A stretch of 64,000 nucleotides of DNA from SAR92 clade bacterium H921. Its GTDB lineage: Bacteria; Pseudomonadota; Gammaproteobacteria; Pseudomonadales; Porticoccaceae. Below are positions 29,346-38,847 of this stretch, piece by piece (the stretch's first letter is position 1; every line of letters starts with the position of its first letter). The stretch lies in contig JAOALD010000002.1 of assembly GCA_025153755.1 (NCBI GenBank), forward strand, positions 186,001 to 250,000, given 5' to 3'. The translations under genes were made by a program, and so were the position numbers. Under the pieces are notes generated by a model. The model searched no databases, had not been told where the DNA came from, and saw nothing but the letters and a program-made list of their open reading frames with translations.

Positions 29346-29615
29346 ATGCAAAAGACCCCCCATGAAGATGAGCTGGTCAAAAAAGCCCTACAAATAGGCG
29401 CTGTCTATGCGAAAAAGCGGGCCTATGGCGAAATTGAGAGCCATGATTCAATGAAACTAAAAGTTGAGTTTGTCTACAAAGTACTGATCGAAGATAAGCT
29501 TATTCAGCCTCTGGCTAAGGATCAGATAAGCGACCCCAATATGCGGCATAAACTGGCACTGTGGATTTCGCGGCAGCTGCCACCAGATCACCCATTATTA
29601 AAAGATGCTAAATAG
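29346..29615 (+). CDS. DUF5062-like small protein
   Basis: 89 residues, charged, with no signal or membrane segment. The pattern KKALQIGAVYAKKRAYG, ...EDKLIQPLA and the end LALWISRQLPPDHPLL resemble what I remember as the DUF5062 family of gammaproteobacteria; function unknown. AGAGG precedes the ATG and the gene begins 11 bases after purL, so it is probably cotranscribed with it. Confidence 0.75.
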   Translation: MQKTPHEDELVKKALQIGAVYAKKRAYGEIESHDSMKLKVEFVYKVLIEDKLIQPLAKDQISDPNMRHKLALWISRQLPPDHPLLKDAK

Positions 29616-29672
29616 CCGGCGCTAGTTCCTGGTCTTTAGTTAACCTCAGCCCTTAATTTAAATCCTATTAAA

Positions 29673-29981
29673 ATGCCTGAATCTACAGATCAACAAACTC
29701 TTATTAACCGACTCAATAGTGAAACGGCCAAAATCAGCTGGCTTGAACTGCAGAAGCACTACGCCGCTGGCAATGTTTTGGGCGTGGCGCCTGGTGCTGA
29801 TTTAATCAAAGTAGCCATAGCTCTAAACCAAGATAATGCCGCTCAGATAAGAACATGGCTCGGGGATAAAGCAGTCTTTGAAATCGCCGACCAACAAGCC
29901 ATGCAATGGTATGAAAACCAGACTATACTTTGGGCTCTGGTGATACCTCCCTTTGTCTTGGTTCAGGAACCTAGTACCTAG
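29673..29981 (+). CDS. DUF2288-like protein
   Basis: 102 residues, cytoplasmic. ETAKISWLELQKHYAAGNVL and the ending LWALVIPPFVLVQE are typical of DUF2288, a small conserved family of unknown function in Proteobacteria and cyanobacteria. It lies 57 bases after the DUF5062-like gene, on the same strand. No strong ribosome site is seen ahead of the ATG, so the exact start is open. Confidence 0.75.
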   Translation: MPESTDQQTLINRLNSETAKISWLELQKHYAAGNVLGVAPGADLIKVAIALNQDNAAQIRTWLGDKAVFEIADQQAMQWYENQTILWALVIPPFVLVQEPST

Positions 29982-30021
29982 GGGCCAGTCATTCTGTGAA
30001 AAGTAGCAAAGGAGTTGCTAG

Positions 30022-30172
30022 ATGCACCTAAAGCCCAGTCAAGATCCGCAACCCGAGCAGAAACACGTCCGTCCTTTTGTCACCTAAAAAGCAAATTGGG
30101 TATCTTGCAGTGCTTGGAGTATATTGGTTGGCAATGGATGCGGCGCTCAATCCCCTCGGGAATCTGGTCTAA
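30022..30172 (+). pseudogene. Possible small membrane-protein ORF interrupted by a +1 frameshift
   Basis: A strong ribosome site (AAAGGAG, 30008-30014) precedes an ATG at 30022 that opens only 21 codons (MHLKPSQDPQ...VRPFVT) before TAA at 30085. In the +1 frame, starting at 30083, translation would run on as PKKQIGYLAVLGVYWLAMDA... to a stop at 30170-30172, which looks like one transmembrane helix. A single missing base near 30082 would join both into a roughly 50-residue protein. It could be a decayed gene, a sequencing error, or a frameshifting site; the rest of 29982-30286 shows nothing else. Confidence 0.35.
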
Positions 30173-30286
30173 CGATGGGTCTATTCACAGTGTTATTTCA
30201 TCGTGCCCATGCAATTCACTGCGGTATCATTGGCGGCGGATTCTCAAGGGGCACAGTTTAGAATTAGTCAAACCTGGGAGAGAGAA

Positions 30287-31060
30287 ATGAATTTACATAG
30301 TAAAGTTGCAGTAGTAACCGGTGGAGGCTCAGGCCTCGGCCGCGCGGCATCACAGGCGTTGGCCGATGGCGGTGCAACCGTAGTTATTATTGATATGAAC
30401 GCCGAGGCTGGCGCTAAAGCGGTCGAAGAATTGGGTGCTAACAAGGCCCATTTTATTCAGTTAGATGTGTCTAGCGGAACGGATGTTGAAGCTGCCTTTG
30501 ATAAGATAATCGCTGACTTAGGGCGTGTGGATATCTGTGTCAACTGTGCCGGTATTGGCATTGCAGCTAAAACTGTCAACCGTGAAGGAGAGCCTCATAA
30601 TCTTGACCATTACCGCAAGATTATTGAAGTTAATCTGATAGGCACCTTTAACATTGCTCGCTGCGCCGCCGCTGCTATGGCGCGCAATGAAGCCGATGAA
30701 AAGTCGGAAAAGGGTATCATTATTAACACCGCCTCTATTGCAGCCTTTGATGGTCAGATGGGTCAGGTTGCCTATTCAGCAACCAAAGGTGGCATTGTAG
30801 GTATGACCTTGCCAATGGCGCGGGATCTAGCGAGTTTAGGTATTCGCGTTAACACAATAGCTCCAGGCGTGATGGCAACACCATTAATGTTATCCGCACC
30901 TCAGCCTGTACAGGATGGTATCGTGTCTAATATTCCTTTCCCAAAACGTTTGGGTGAACCCTCTGAGTTTGGCCAACTGGTTGTGCAAATGGTTGAAAAT
31001 AGTTATCTCAATGGCGAGACAGTGCGTTTGGATGGCGGCGTGAGAATGCAGCCTCGTTGA
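30287..31060 (+). CDS. Short-chain dehydrogenase, 3-hydroxyacyl-CoA dehydrogenase type II-like
   Basis: 257 residues from the ATG at 30287, preceded by GGGAGAGAG; the frame is open further upstream but that part is not SDR-like. NAD site TGGGSGLG (11-18), VNCAGIG, catalytic motif ...YSATKGG, and the insertion between strand 4 and helix ([21 protein letters not shown]) with [14 protein letters not shown] near the end match the HSD17B10-like 3-hydroxyacyl-CoA dehydrogenases. Likely role in fatty-acid or branched-chain acyl-CoA oxidation; alternative substrates are possible. Its TGA overlaps the next start as TGATG. Confidence 0.8.
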   Translation: MNLHSKVAVVTGGGSGLGRAASQALADGGATVVIIDMNAEAGAKAVEELGANKAHFIQLDVSSGTDVEAAFDKIIADLGRVDICVNCAGIGIAAKTVNREGEPHNLDHYRKIIEVNLIGTFNIARCAAAAMARNEADEKSEKGIIINTASIAAFDGQMGQVAYSATKGGIVGMTLPMARDLASLGIRVNTIAPGVMATPLMLSAPQPVQDGIVSNIPFPKRLGEPSEFGQLVVQMVENSYLNGETVRLDGGVRMQPR

Positions 31061-31548
31061 TGATCATTCGGCGAGCCTTGGATGCTGACTTTCCTGCGAT
31101 CTGGCCTATTTTTCAACAGATCGTAGCGGCCGGAGACACCTATGCTTACGACCGAGATATATCCGAGCAAGAGGCCAAGCGTATCTGGATACAACTCCCA
31201 GAAAGAACCTTTTTGATTGAAGAAAATAACAAAGTTCTGGCCACCTATTACATCAAAAAAAATCAGGCAGGCCCTGGTGCCCATGTCTGTAACTGCGGTT
31301 ATATGGTGGCCGAATGGGCTCGCGGTCGTGGTCTGGCTACAGCCTTGTGTGAGCATTCCCAGCAGATTGCCTCTGAACTGGGATACAAGGCAATGCAGTT
31401 TAACTTTGTGGCTGCGACCAATGGTGGTGCGATAAGCCTGTGGGAGAAGTTAGGGTTTGCGACTGTGGGTTGTTTGCCCAGAGCATTTGAACATCCCAGT
31501 GAGGGATTTGTAGATGCTTTGGTGATGTATAAGTGGTTGGCTGATTGA
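31060..31548 (+). CDS. GNAT-family N-acetyltransferase
   Basis: 162 residues of a GNAT domain: N-terminal IIRRALDADFPAIWPIF, a beta-bulge strand CNCGYMVAEWARGRGLATALCEHS with the acetyl-CoA pyrophosphate loop RGRGLA, and the late NGGAISLWEKLGF. Substrate unknown. I use the ATG that overlaps the SDR stop by one base (TGATG) rather than the TTG just before it; this implies coupled translation. Confidence 0.82.
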   Translation: MIIRRALDADFPAIWPIFQQIVAAGDTYAYDRDISEQEAKRIWIQLPERTFLIEENNKVLATYYIKKNQAGPGAHVCNCGYMVAEWARGRGLATALCEHSQQIASELGYKAMQFNFVAATNGGAISLWEKLGFATVGCLPRAFEHPSEGFVDALVMYKWLAD

Positions 31549-31570
31549 GACTTCTGTTTGCGATTACAGT

Positions 31571-32659
31571 TTAAGTAGTCTGCAGCCAGTCAATCACGGC
31601 ATTACGGTTGCCCCTAAAGATGATTTGCTCTTTTTTCTTGTCTAATTGATAGCTGTACATAGGGTCGTAGTACTCTGAAGTAAGGGGCGCCAGCCAGTGG
31701 CGATGGCTGGCAAAATTATCCTTATGCTGTCGCGCGATAGCACTGTCCATTAGGGCTAAAAGCTCTTTGGTACGCAATCCACCCAATCGTTTTTGTACGC
31801 GCAGAAGACTGTCGCGTAAGTAGTCAGAAAACGCCTGCTCGCCGCTGTCACCAAAAAATGCCATGGTTTTTAAATAGCGGTCAACTACATATTCCTGCCA
31901 TAGCCGCTCGAGCCGCTCCTCAAAATCCATATCAATTACTACAAAAGAACTGCGCCCCATAAGGTCAGCAAAATAATGAGGTAGATGACGGGCGCCTATA
32001 TTACGGCTTTCGTCTTCAACTATTATCTGAGCCTTCGGCCTCTTATTTTGAAGCGTTAAAATATCCAGAGCGATGCGATTTTCAAAATTAACCTGAACAG
32101 GTTGGCTATCCAGTGGGCGACCAAAACTCGACCCCTTGTGATTGGCTGCACCCTCTAGATCAACCCCAGTGGCAAGTTGCTGAATAATCTCAGTTTTACC
32201 CGTGCCGGTCATACCTGACAGAACAGTGACAGAATGATTGGCACAGTAAGTCATTAAATACTGATGCAGAAACCCGCGGAGCGACTTATAGCCCCCCTCA
32301 ACCCTAGGGCAGCTAACGCCAGTATCTGCCAGCCATTCAATACATAGCTGTGAGCGCAGACCTCCGCGGGCACAGTAAAGTACGGCGCTAGGGTTGGCTA
32401 TAATAAAACTGCGCCAGGCCTGAATACGCTGCTCTTTAATTTTTCCTGCAACTAGACTGTGGCCTAGCTCTATTGCTGATTTCTGGCCATTATTTTTGTA
32501 GCGGATGCCCACCTGATGACGCTGGTCGTCAACCATTAGAGGTAAGTTCACTGCTGAGGGAAGAGCACCTGCGGCAAATTCAATCGGTGCGCGGACATCA
32601 ATCATTGGAGTATTGCTTAGCAACAACTCGCGATAGTTATTTACTAAAGGCAGGCTCAA
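31571..32659 (-). CDS. mnmH: tRNA 2-selenouridine synthase SelU/MnmH
   Basis: 362 residues. An N-terminal rhodanese domain has the active Cys96 in [10 protein letters not shown], followed by a P-loop GMTGTGKT (149-156) and a C-terminal helical region, exactly the MnmH (YbbB) layout. It replaces sulfur by selenium in 2-thiouridine at the wobble position of tRNA using selenophosphate. It overlaps selD by four bases (ATGA type), so donor synthesis and use are coupled. No selenocysteine machinery (selA, selB, selC) is visible here. Confidence 0.93.
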   Translation of the reverse strand: MSLPLVNNYRELLLSNTPMIDVRAPIEFAAGALPSAVNLPLMVDDQRHQVGIRYKNNGQKSAIELGHSLVAGKIKEQRIQAWRSFIIANPSAVLYCARGGLRSQLCIEWLADTGVSCPRVEGGYKSLRGFLHQYLMTYCANHSVTVLSGMTGTGKTEIIQQLATGVDLEGAANHKGSSFGRPLDSQPVQVNFENRIALDILTLQNKRPKAQIIVEDESRNIGARHLPHYFADLMGRSSFVVIDMDFEERLERLWQEYVVDRYLKTMAFFGDSGEQAFSDYLRDSLLRVQKRLGGLRTKELLALMDSAIARQHKDNFASHRHWLAPLTSEYYDPMYSYQLDKKKEQIIFRGNRNAVIDWLQTT

Positions 32660-33702
32660 GGACTAACCTGAATAATGACGCCATCGGCCGGTTTGTACAG
32701 GGCCCCTATGGGCAGGTGATAGCAACCGCAGGCTTTTAGAAGATCACTTACCTGTTGTGCACTGTTACTATTAACGGCAACAAGAAGTCCACCGCTGGTT
32801 TGGGGATCACAGAGCAGAGCTTGGCTCAGCAGGTCAGTACCGGCGATAGATTGAGCTATGCTCTCCCAGTTGCGCGCACTGCCGCCGGGAACGCAGTTCT
32901 GCGAAAAATAATCAATCACTGCATGATCGAGCAGGGGAATATTAGCTAACTGTACCTCTGCGGTTAAATGGCTACCCTGACAGATTTCCAGCAAGTGGCC
33001 CAGCAAGCCAAAACCGGTGACATCAGTCATAGCAGTTACCCCATCAATCTTGGCTAGATCAGCTCCAATGATATTAGGTTTCATCATACTCTCGACCGCC
33101 AAACGAGAATGCTCGGGCTTTAACTTACCCTGCTTTTCGGCTGTGGTCAGAATACCTACGCCAATAGGTTTGGTTAGAAACAGCTGATCACCTGCTTGGG
33201 CAGTACAGTTTTGCTTAAGATTATGAAGCTCAACCCGACCGGTTACTGCTAAGCCAAAAATAGGCTCTGGCGAATCAATAGAATGCCCGCCTGCAAGATG
33301 AATCCCCGCCTCCCCGCAGGCATGGCGTCCACCATCAATGACTTTTTGTGCCACCTCGGCGGGCAAGGTATTAATAGGCCAGCCCAAAATAGCAATCGCC
33401 ATCATTGGTGTGCCGCCCATGGCATAGATGTCACTAATGGCATTAGTGGCCGCCACTCGGCCGAACTCGAACGGATCATCGACGATAGGCATAAAGAAGT
33501 CGGTGGTACTGATAACCCCAGTGCCATCTCCCAAGTCATAAACGGCAGCGTCATCTTTGGTATTATTCCCCACTAGCAGTCGAGAATCCTCTGGGGCTAC
33601 ATAGTCAGTCTGAAGGAAAGTCTCTAATACACTGGGAGCTATTTTGCAGCCGCAACCGGCACCGTGGCTGTATTGGGTGAGTCTAATTTTATTGTCGGGC
33701 AT
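32656..33702 (-). CDS. selD: Selenide, water dikinase SelD
   Basis: 348 residues, PurM-like fold. The active-site loop [10 protein letters not shown] has C17, C19 and K20; the residue at 17 is a normal cysteine codon, not [34 protein letters not shown] and GFGLLGHL are family marks. It makes selenophosphate from selenide and ATP. First gene of the selD-mnmH operon with a four-base overlap. The 215 bases between its start and the AraC gene show no other feature. Confidence 0.94.
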   Translation of the reverse strand: MPDNKIRLTQYSHGAGCGCKIAPSVLETFLQTDYVAPEDSRLLVGNNTKDDAAVYDLGDGTGVISTTDFFMPIVDDPFEFGRVAATNAISDIYAMGGTPMMAIAILGWPINTLPAEVAQKVIDGGRHACGEAGIHLAGGHSIDSPEPIFGLAVTGRVELHNLKQNCTAQAGDQLFLTKPIGVGILTTAEKQGKLKPEHSRLAVESMMKPNIIGADLAKIDGVTAMTDVTGFGLLGHLLEICQGSHLTAEVQLANIPLLDHAVIDYFSQNCVPGGSARNWESIAQSIAGTDLLSQALLCDPQTSGGLLVAVNSNSAQQVSDLLKACGCYHLPIGALYKPADGVIIQVSP

Positions 33703-33917
33703 GAACTCTTACACAGGCTATATAAACAGAACTCTAGGGTACTTGTTTTGGGGGTGACTTGCATAGGTATGTTTGGACCTGCGGTGACAGGAAATGGTTC
33801 GGATCATCGGCACTGTGCTATCGCGCGCACAGAATCTGGACGCAGATTAGTTTTCTCTGCTGCCAAGTTTTAGGACCTGAGTTTTTCTGTTTCCCGGAAA
33901 CTATTGTCAAACGCGCG

Positions 33918-34922
33918 TTAGATTTTCCTTTGGCAATATTGAGTAGGGGTCAATCCAGTCCAATGCTTAAACGCGCGGGTAAATGATCGTGGCTCCGAAA
34001 AACCTACAATATCCGACACCTTTTCCACCGATAGATTCTCATTCACCAGTTTGTTTATGGCCACTTCTCGTCTTAGATTGTCCTTAATTTTTTGATAACT
34101 CGTAGCGTTGTCCTTTAAGCGCCGATGTAAGGTCTGGCTGCTGATACCCAGCTCCGTTGCAAGCTGATGAATAGGTGCAAATATCAATTTATTAGGGTGG
34201 CGCTGACCGATCATTCTTTCTATTTGTGCTTCCAGTGTGCGGTCTGACCCAGGAATGGTCATGACATCTGCCGGTGCATTTTGCACATAGGTCTGCAACT
34301 CCTGATCTGACCTCACTAGCGGTTTGTCTAGATACTGGGCATCGAAGATCAGGCAGTTGGCACTGCGATTAAATTGCAACTGTCCCGGGAACATAATATG
34401 CAGTTCACTGCGGTGGGCAGGTGGTTTAAAGGTAAACTGGGTCTCCTGCAGGCGAATGGCTTCGCCGATATACCAGCTGGGAAAGCGGTGCCAAATTACT
34501 AGCCAGAACTCGGCCATAAAGTGCTCTGGATCTAAGTGGGGCTGGTCCATGGTAAAGCTCAGCACTGCCTTATCCTCACGCCGGCTCAGTTCCATGGGGA
34601 TATCATCGCTAACCAGATTGTAGAAGTTGACAGCCTTGTCCAATAGGTCTCCCAGGGTAGTGCAATGGCTAACAAGTTCTGCCATAGTTGCAAATAGACC
34701 GACTTTGCAACCTCCCTGGGTAAAGCCCATAAACTCATCATTCAGTGTTTCCTGCACTGTCTTAAATAACCGCGCCACCTGATCAGTGTGAACTCGCTGA
34801 CTAGTACTATCCATTACTGCTGGGTTTATACCGGCACGTTCAAGAGCCTGTTGCTGAGGCAGACTGCGTGCGCGCAGACCGTGCATGCAGCTTCTTACAT
34901 GGTGGTTGCAAATAGTGGCCAT
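33918..34922 (-). CDS. AraC-family transcriptional regulator, OruR-like
   Basis: 334 residues. The N-terminal two thirds is the 'Arabinose_bd'-type ligand domain found in OruR/ArgR-like regulators (for example QQQALERAGINPAVMD at the start, FMGFTQGGCKVG), and the C-terminal 100 residues carry two helix-turn-helix motifs (LATELGISSQTLHRRL and KVSDIVGFSEPRSFTRAFKHWTGLTPTQY). It is divergent from the methylmalonyl-CoA mutase operon with a 190-base shared promoter region that contains a palindrome, so it may control that operon. The inducer is unknown. Confidence 0.85.
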   Translation of the reverse strand: MATICNHHVRSCMHGLRARSLPQQQALERAGINPAVMDSTSQRVHTDQVARLFKTVQETLNDEFMGFTQGGCKVGLFATMAELVSHCTTLGDLLDKAVNFYNLVSDDIPMELSRREDKAVLSFTMDQPHLDPEHFMAEFWLVIWHRFPSWYIGEAIRLQETQFTFKPPAHRSELHIMFPGQLQFNRSANCLIFDAQYLDKPLVRSDQELQTYVQNAPADVMTIPGSDRTLEAQIERMIGQRHPNKLIFAPIHQLATELGISSQTLHRRLKDNATSYQKIKDNLRREVAINKLVNENLSVEKVSDIVGFSEPRSFTRAFKHWTGLTPTQYCQRKI

Positions 34923-34970
34923 AGCTCTTTAGTCAATATAAGTTGTAATTTGTGAGTTTATGAGCAAATT

Positions 34971-34988
34971 ATACCATTATTATGGTGT
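34971..34988. promoter_or_regulatory. Palindrome between AraC-type regulator and mutase operon
   Basis: ATACCAT, TATT, ATGGTGT forms an 18-base inverted repeat (one G-T pair) within the divergent intergenic region. A candidate operator for the AraC regulator or another factor; AraC proteins more often use direct repeats, so the assignment is weak. Confidence 0.25.
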
Positions 34989-35112
34989 TATTGGGAGTAA
35001 ATTTGGCAATTATTGTGAGTTTAGTTGTAGAAAATAGACCTACTATTAGCCGCAGTAGTCCTGCATAGTGCGACCTAAACCTGTTAAAGCTAATCGTTAG
35101 CTGGAGAAACCT

Positions 35113-37263
35113 GTGGCAGATAAGAAAACCCCCACCCTAAATGACTGGCATCAGTTGGCCACTAAGGAACGCAAAGGCGCTTCGCCAGAGGAGTTGTTGT
35201 GGCAGACCTCTGAGGGGATTGAGGTCAAGCCGCTGTACACCGCAGAAGATACAGCAGGACTGGCGCATATGGATAGCCTGCCGGGTTTTGCGCCCTTTAA
35301 ACGTGGGCCCAAAGCAACCATGTATGCGGGCCGTCCTTGGACCGTACGCCAGTATGCAGGCTTTTCTACTGCCGAGGAATCCAATGCATTTTATCGCAAG
35401 AACCTTGCCGCGGGTCAACAGGGTCTCTCCGTAGCTTTCGATCTGCCGACTCATCGGGGCTATGACTCTGACCACCCGCGAGTAATTGGAGATGTTGGCA
35501 AAGCCGGAGTGGCAATTGACTCTGTAGAGGACATGAAAATTCTATTTGATCAGATTCCCCTAGATAAGGTGTCTGTGTCTATGACCATGAATGGTGCAGT
35601 GTTGCCTGTGATGGCTAGTTATATTGTAGCGGCGGAAGAACAGGGTGTTGGGCCTGAGCAACTAGCAGGCACATTGCAAAATGATATTTTAAAAGAATTT
35701 ATGGTGCGTAATACCTATATCTATCCACCGGCGCCGTCTATGCGAGTGGTAGCGGATATTATTGGTTATACCGCCGACCATATGCCCAAGTTCAATTCTA
35801 TTTCTATTAGCGGCTACCATATGCAGGAGGCTGGTGCGACTAATGTACAGGAGCTAGCCTACACCATTGCAGATGGTATCGAATATGTTCGTACGGCGAT
35901 TGATAGCGGCATGGATGTAGATAAATTTGCACCTCGGCTGTCATTCTTTTTTGCTATTGGGATGAACTTTTTTATGGAGATTGCGAAGCTGCGTGCGGCG
36001 CGTATTCTTTGGGCAACTTTGATGGAAGAGAAGTTCGCGCCCAAGGACGATCGTTCCCTGGTATTGCGAACTCATTGTCAAACCTCTGGTGTTAGTCTTA
36101 CCAGTAAAGATCCCTACAACAATATTATGCGCACCACCATTGAGGGAATGTCTGCGGTATTGGGTGGCACCCAATCATTACATACTAATTCTTTCGACGA
36201 AGCTCTAGCACTGCCGACAGAGTTCTCAGCCCGTATTGCGCGTAACACTCAGCTAGTAATCCAGGAGGAGACGGGTATAACCAATGTGGTTGATCCACTG
36301 GCTGGATCCTACTATGTGGAATCGCTGACTGACCAGTTAGTTAAAGCAGCGCGTGAAATTATTGATGAGGTGGAAGAACTGGGGGGTATGACTAAGGCTG
36401 TTGAGACTGGTATGCCAAAGTTGCGCATCGAAGAGGCAGCGGCGTTGCGTCAAGCAGGTATTGATCGCGGTGAGGAGGTTATTGTTGGGGTCAACAAATA
36501 CCAGCTAGAGGTTGAGCCAGATATTGATGTGCTAGATATAGATAACAGTGCTGTGCGCGAAGCACAGGTGGTACGTCTGGCTAAGGTGCGCAGTTCGCGT
36601 GATTCTGGAGCCTGTCAACGGGCTTTAGATGCACTGGGAGCAGCAGCTAAGAGCGGGCAAGGGAATTTGCTGGCTCTAGCTGTCGATGCCGCGCGCGCGC
36701 GCGCAACCGTGGGCGAAATATCTGATGCACTGGAATCTGAGTGGGGCCGGCACAAGGCAATTCAGCGAGCTATTAGTGGTGTCTATAGTTCTGCTTATAA
36801 AGATGATGAGGGCTTTATGAATATTAAAAATAAGGTAGAAAATTTTGCCGCTGATCATGGTCGTCGGCCCCGTATGCTGGTTGTAAAGATGGGCCAAGAT
36901 GGCCACGACCGTGGAGCCAAGGTGATTGCCACTGCGTTTGCGGATCTAGGTTTTGATGTGGATGTTGGACCTATGTTCCAAACGCCCGAAGAGGCGGCTC
37001 AGCAGGCAATTGAAAATGATGTGCATGTTATAGGTGTGTCATCTCAGGCAGCTGGCCATAAAACACTGGTGCCGCAGCTGGTAAAGAGTCTAAAAGACCA
37101 GCATGCAGAAGATATTATTGTGATCTGTGGTGGTGTGATCCCGCCTAAAGATTATGATCAATTACGCGCCGATGGCGTGGCAGCAATTTTTGGCCCAGGT
37201 ACTAATATCCCCGATGCCGCAGAAGATGTGTTGGCTATTATCAGCGAAAAAAATAAGAGCTAA
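35113..37263 (+). CDS. scpA: Methylmalonyl-CoA mutase (single-chain)
   Basis: 716 residues, the length of homodimeric mutases such as E. coli Sbm. A substrate TIM barrel (about 50-540: [38 protein letters not shown]) is followed by a C-terminal B12 domain with DGHDRGAK (axial His598) and GVSSQAAGH. It starts at GTG with GGAG ten bases ahead. It interconverts (R)-methylmalonyl-CoA and succinyl-CoA and needs adenosylcobalamin. It heads a five-gene run with pccB, pccA, meaB and carbonic anhydrase. No methylmalonyl-CoA epimerase is encoded in the window. Confidence 0.95.
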   Translation: MADKKTPTLNDWHQLATKERKGASPEELLWQTSEGIEVKPLYTAEDTAGLAHMDSLPGFAPFKRGPKATMYAGRPWTVRQYAGFSTAEESNAFYRKNLAAGQQGLSVAFDLPTHRGYDSDHPRVIGDVGKAGVAIDSVEDMKILFDQIPLDKVSVSMTMNGAVLPVMASYIVAAEEQGVGPEQLAGTLQNDILKEFMVRNTYIYPPAPSMRVVADIIGYTADHMPKFNSISISGYHMQEAGATNVQELAYTIADGIEYVRTAIDSGMDVDKFAPRLSFFFAIGMNFFMEIAKLRAARILWATLMEEKFAPKDDRSLVLRTHCQTSGVSLTSKDPYNNIMRTTIEGMSAVLGGTQSLHTNSFDEALALPTEFSARIARNTQLVIQEETGITNVVDPLAGSYYVESLTDQLVKAAREIIDEVEELGGMTKAVETGMPKLRIEEAAALRQAGIDRGEEVIVGVNKYQLEVEPDIDVLDIDNSAVREAQVVRLAKVRSSRDSGACQRALDALGAAAKSGQGNLLALAVDAARARATVGEISDALESEWGRHKAIQRAISGVYSSAYKDDEGFMNIKNKVENFAADHGRRPRMLVVKMGQDGHDRGAKVIATAFADLGFDVDVGPMFQTPEEAAQQAIENDVHVIGVSSQAAGHKTLVPQLVKSLKDQHAEDIIVICGGVIPPKDYDQLRADGVAAIFGPGTNIPDAAEDVLAIISEKNKS

Positions 37264-37291
37264 TACTGGGGTTTTATAAAAAGGAAAAAAT

Positions 37292-38824
37292 ATGAAAGAA
37301 ATATTATCCGAGTTGGAAGATAAGCGTAGCCGCGCCAGATTGGGTGGCGGACAAAAGCGTATTGATGCCCAACACGCCAAGGGCAAACTGACTGCCCGAG
37401 AGCGTCTCGACCTGCTACTAGATGAGGATAGCTTTGAGGAGTGGGACATGTTTGTTGAGCATCGTTGCACTGATTTTGATATGGATCAGCAGCATGTTCC
37501 CGGTGATGGAGTGGTGATTGGTTATGGCACTATCAATGGCCGTTTAGTATTTGTCTTTAGCCAAGACTTTACCGTCTTTGGCGGTGCCCTTTCAGAAGCT
37601 CATGCTGAGAAGATCTGTAAACTTATGGATCAGGCCATGAAGGTCGGAGCGCCAGTTATTGGTCTTAATGACTCTGGTGGTGCTCGTATACAGGAGGGTG
37701 TTGCCTCCCTTGGCGGCTATGCGGAGGTGTTTCAACGCAATGTTATGGCTAGTGGAGTAATCCCACAAATCAGTATGGTGATGGGACCCTGCGCCGGTGG
37801 CGCGGTGTATTCTCCAGCAATAACTGACTTTATATTTATGGTTCAGGACAGCAGTTATATGTTTGTTACTGGCCCAGATGTGGTTAAAACTGTTACTCAT
37901 GAAACCGTGACTGCCGAAGAATTAGGCGGTGCAGGAACTCATTCCACCAAGTCTGGCGTGGCTGACCTAGCATTTGATAATGATGTAGATGCACTGCATA
38001 AATTGCGCCGTTTCATGAATTATCTTCCAGCTAATAATCGTGAAAAACCACCGGTATGGCCGACAGAAGATGAGGCTGACCGAGTGGAGATGTCTTTGGA
38101 TACCCTAGTGCCCAGTGATCCCAATAAGCCCTATGAGATGAAAGAATTAATTCTAAAGGTCGCCGATGAAGGGGAGTTTTTCGAACTGCAAGTTAGCTTC
38201 GCGAAAAACATTATTACCGGCTTTATCCGTATTGAGGGTTCAACTGTCGGAGTGGTTGCCAACCAACCTATGGTCATGGCCGGTTGTTTGGATATTGACG
38301 CCTCGCGCAAGGCTGCTCGATTCATTCGTTTCTGCGATGCCTTTAATATTCCCATTTTAACCCTAGTAGATGTACCCGGTTTTATGCCCGGCACCAGTCA
38401 GGAATACGGCGGTATTATTAAGCATGGCGCCAAACTTTTGTATGCCTATGCTGAGTGCACTGTACCTAAGGTCACGTTGATTACTCGCAAAGCCTACGGT
38501 GGCGCCTACGATGTTATGGCATCCAAACATTTGCGCGGTGATGTGAATTTGGCATGGCCCACAGCAGAAATTGCGGTAATGGGCCCCAAGGGGGCGGTGG
38601 AGATTATTTTCCGTAAGGATATAGGTGATCAAGAAAAGATCGATGCCCGCATTGATGAGTATCGTAAAAAGTTCGCCAATCCTTTTATCGCTAGTCAGCG
38701 CGGCTATATTGATGATGTGATTATGCCCCACAGCACCAGAAAGCGTATCGCTCGGTCTTTGGCAATGTTGAAAAATAAAAGCATTGAAAACCCCTGGCGC
38801 AAACACGGCAATATTCCCCTTTAA
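37292..38824 (+). CDS. pccB: Propionyl-CoA carboxylase, beta (carboxyltransferase) subunit
   Basis: 510 residues with two crotonase-like carboxyltransferase halves: [21 protein letters not shown] at the start, [16 protein letters not shown] near 128, and [21 protein letters not shown] near 365. This is the propionyl/acyl-CoA carboxylase type rather than acetyl-CoA carboxylase AccD. With the alpha subunit it makes methylmalonyl-CoA, the substrate of the mutase encoded 28 bases upstream. pccA begins 23 bases later. Confidence 0.94.
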   Translation: MKEILSELEDKRSRARLGGGQKRIDAQHAKGKLTARERLDLLLDEDSFEEWDMFVEHRCTDFDMDQQHVPGDGVVIGYGTINGRLVFVFSQDFTVFGGALSEAHAEKICKLMDQAMKVGAPVIGLNDSGGARIQEGVASLGGYAEVFQRNVMASGVIPQISMVMGPCAGGAVYSPAITDFIFMVQDSSYMFVTGPDVVKTVTHETVTAEELGGAGTHSTKSGVADLAFDNDVDALHKLRRFMNYLPANNREKPPVWPTEDEADRVEMSLDTLVPSDPNKPYEMKELILKVADEGEFFELQVSFAKNIITGFIRIEGSTVGVVANQPMVMAGCLDIDASRKAARFIRFCDAFNIPILTLVDVPGFMPGTSQEYGGIIKHGAKLLYAYAECTVPKVTLITRKAYGGAYDVMASKHLRGDVNLAWPTAEIAVMGPKGAVEIIFRKDIGDQEKIDARIDEYRKKFANPFIASQRGYIDDVIMPHSTRKRIARSLAMLKNKSIENPWRKHGNIPL

Positions 38825-38847
38825 AGCCGCTATAAGGAACATTAAAA

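Noticed and set aside
30015-30290. 91-residue plus-strand ORF before the SDR gene
   Set aside because: Runs into the start of the SDR gene, lacks a family-like sequence and lies in a different frame from the ribosome-site-led mini-ORF.
32656-33702. Selenocysteine in SelD
   Set aside because: The active-site position 17 is encoded by a cysteine codon and no in-frame UGA is present.
34923-35112. Cobalamin riboswitch ahead of methylmalonyl-CoA mutase
   Set aside because: No B12-box or four-way-junction pattern seen in the 190-base intergenic region; the same holds upstream of nrdJa.
36688-36705. GC dinucleotide run in the mutase gene
   Set aside because: It encodes the alternating Ala-Arg segment of the linker before the B12 domain and needs no other explanation.
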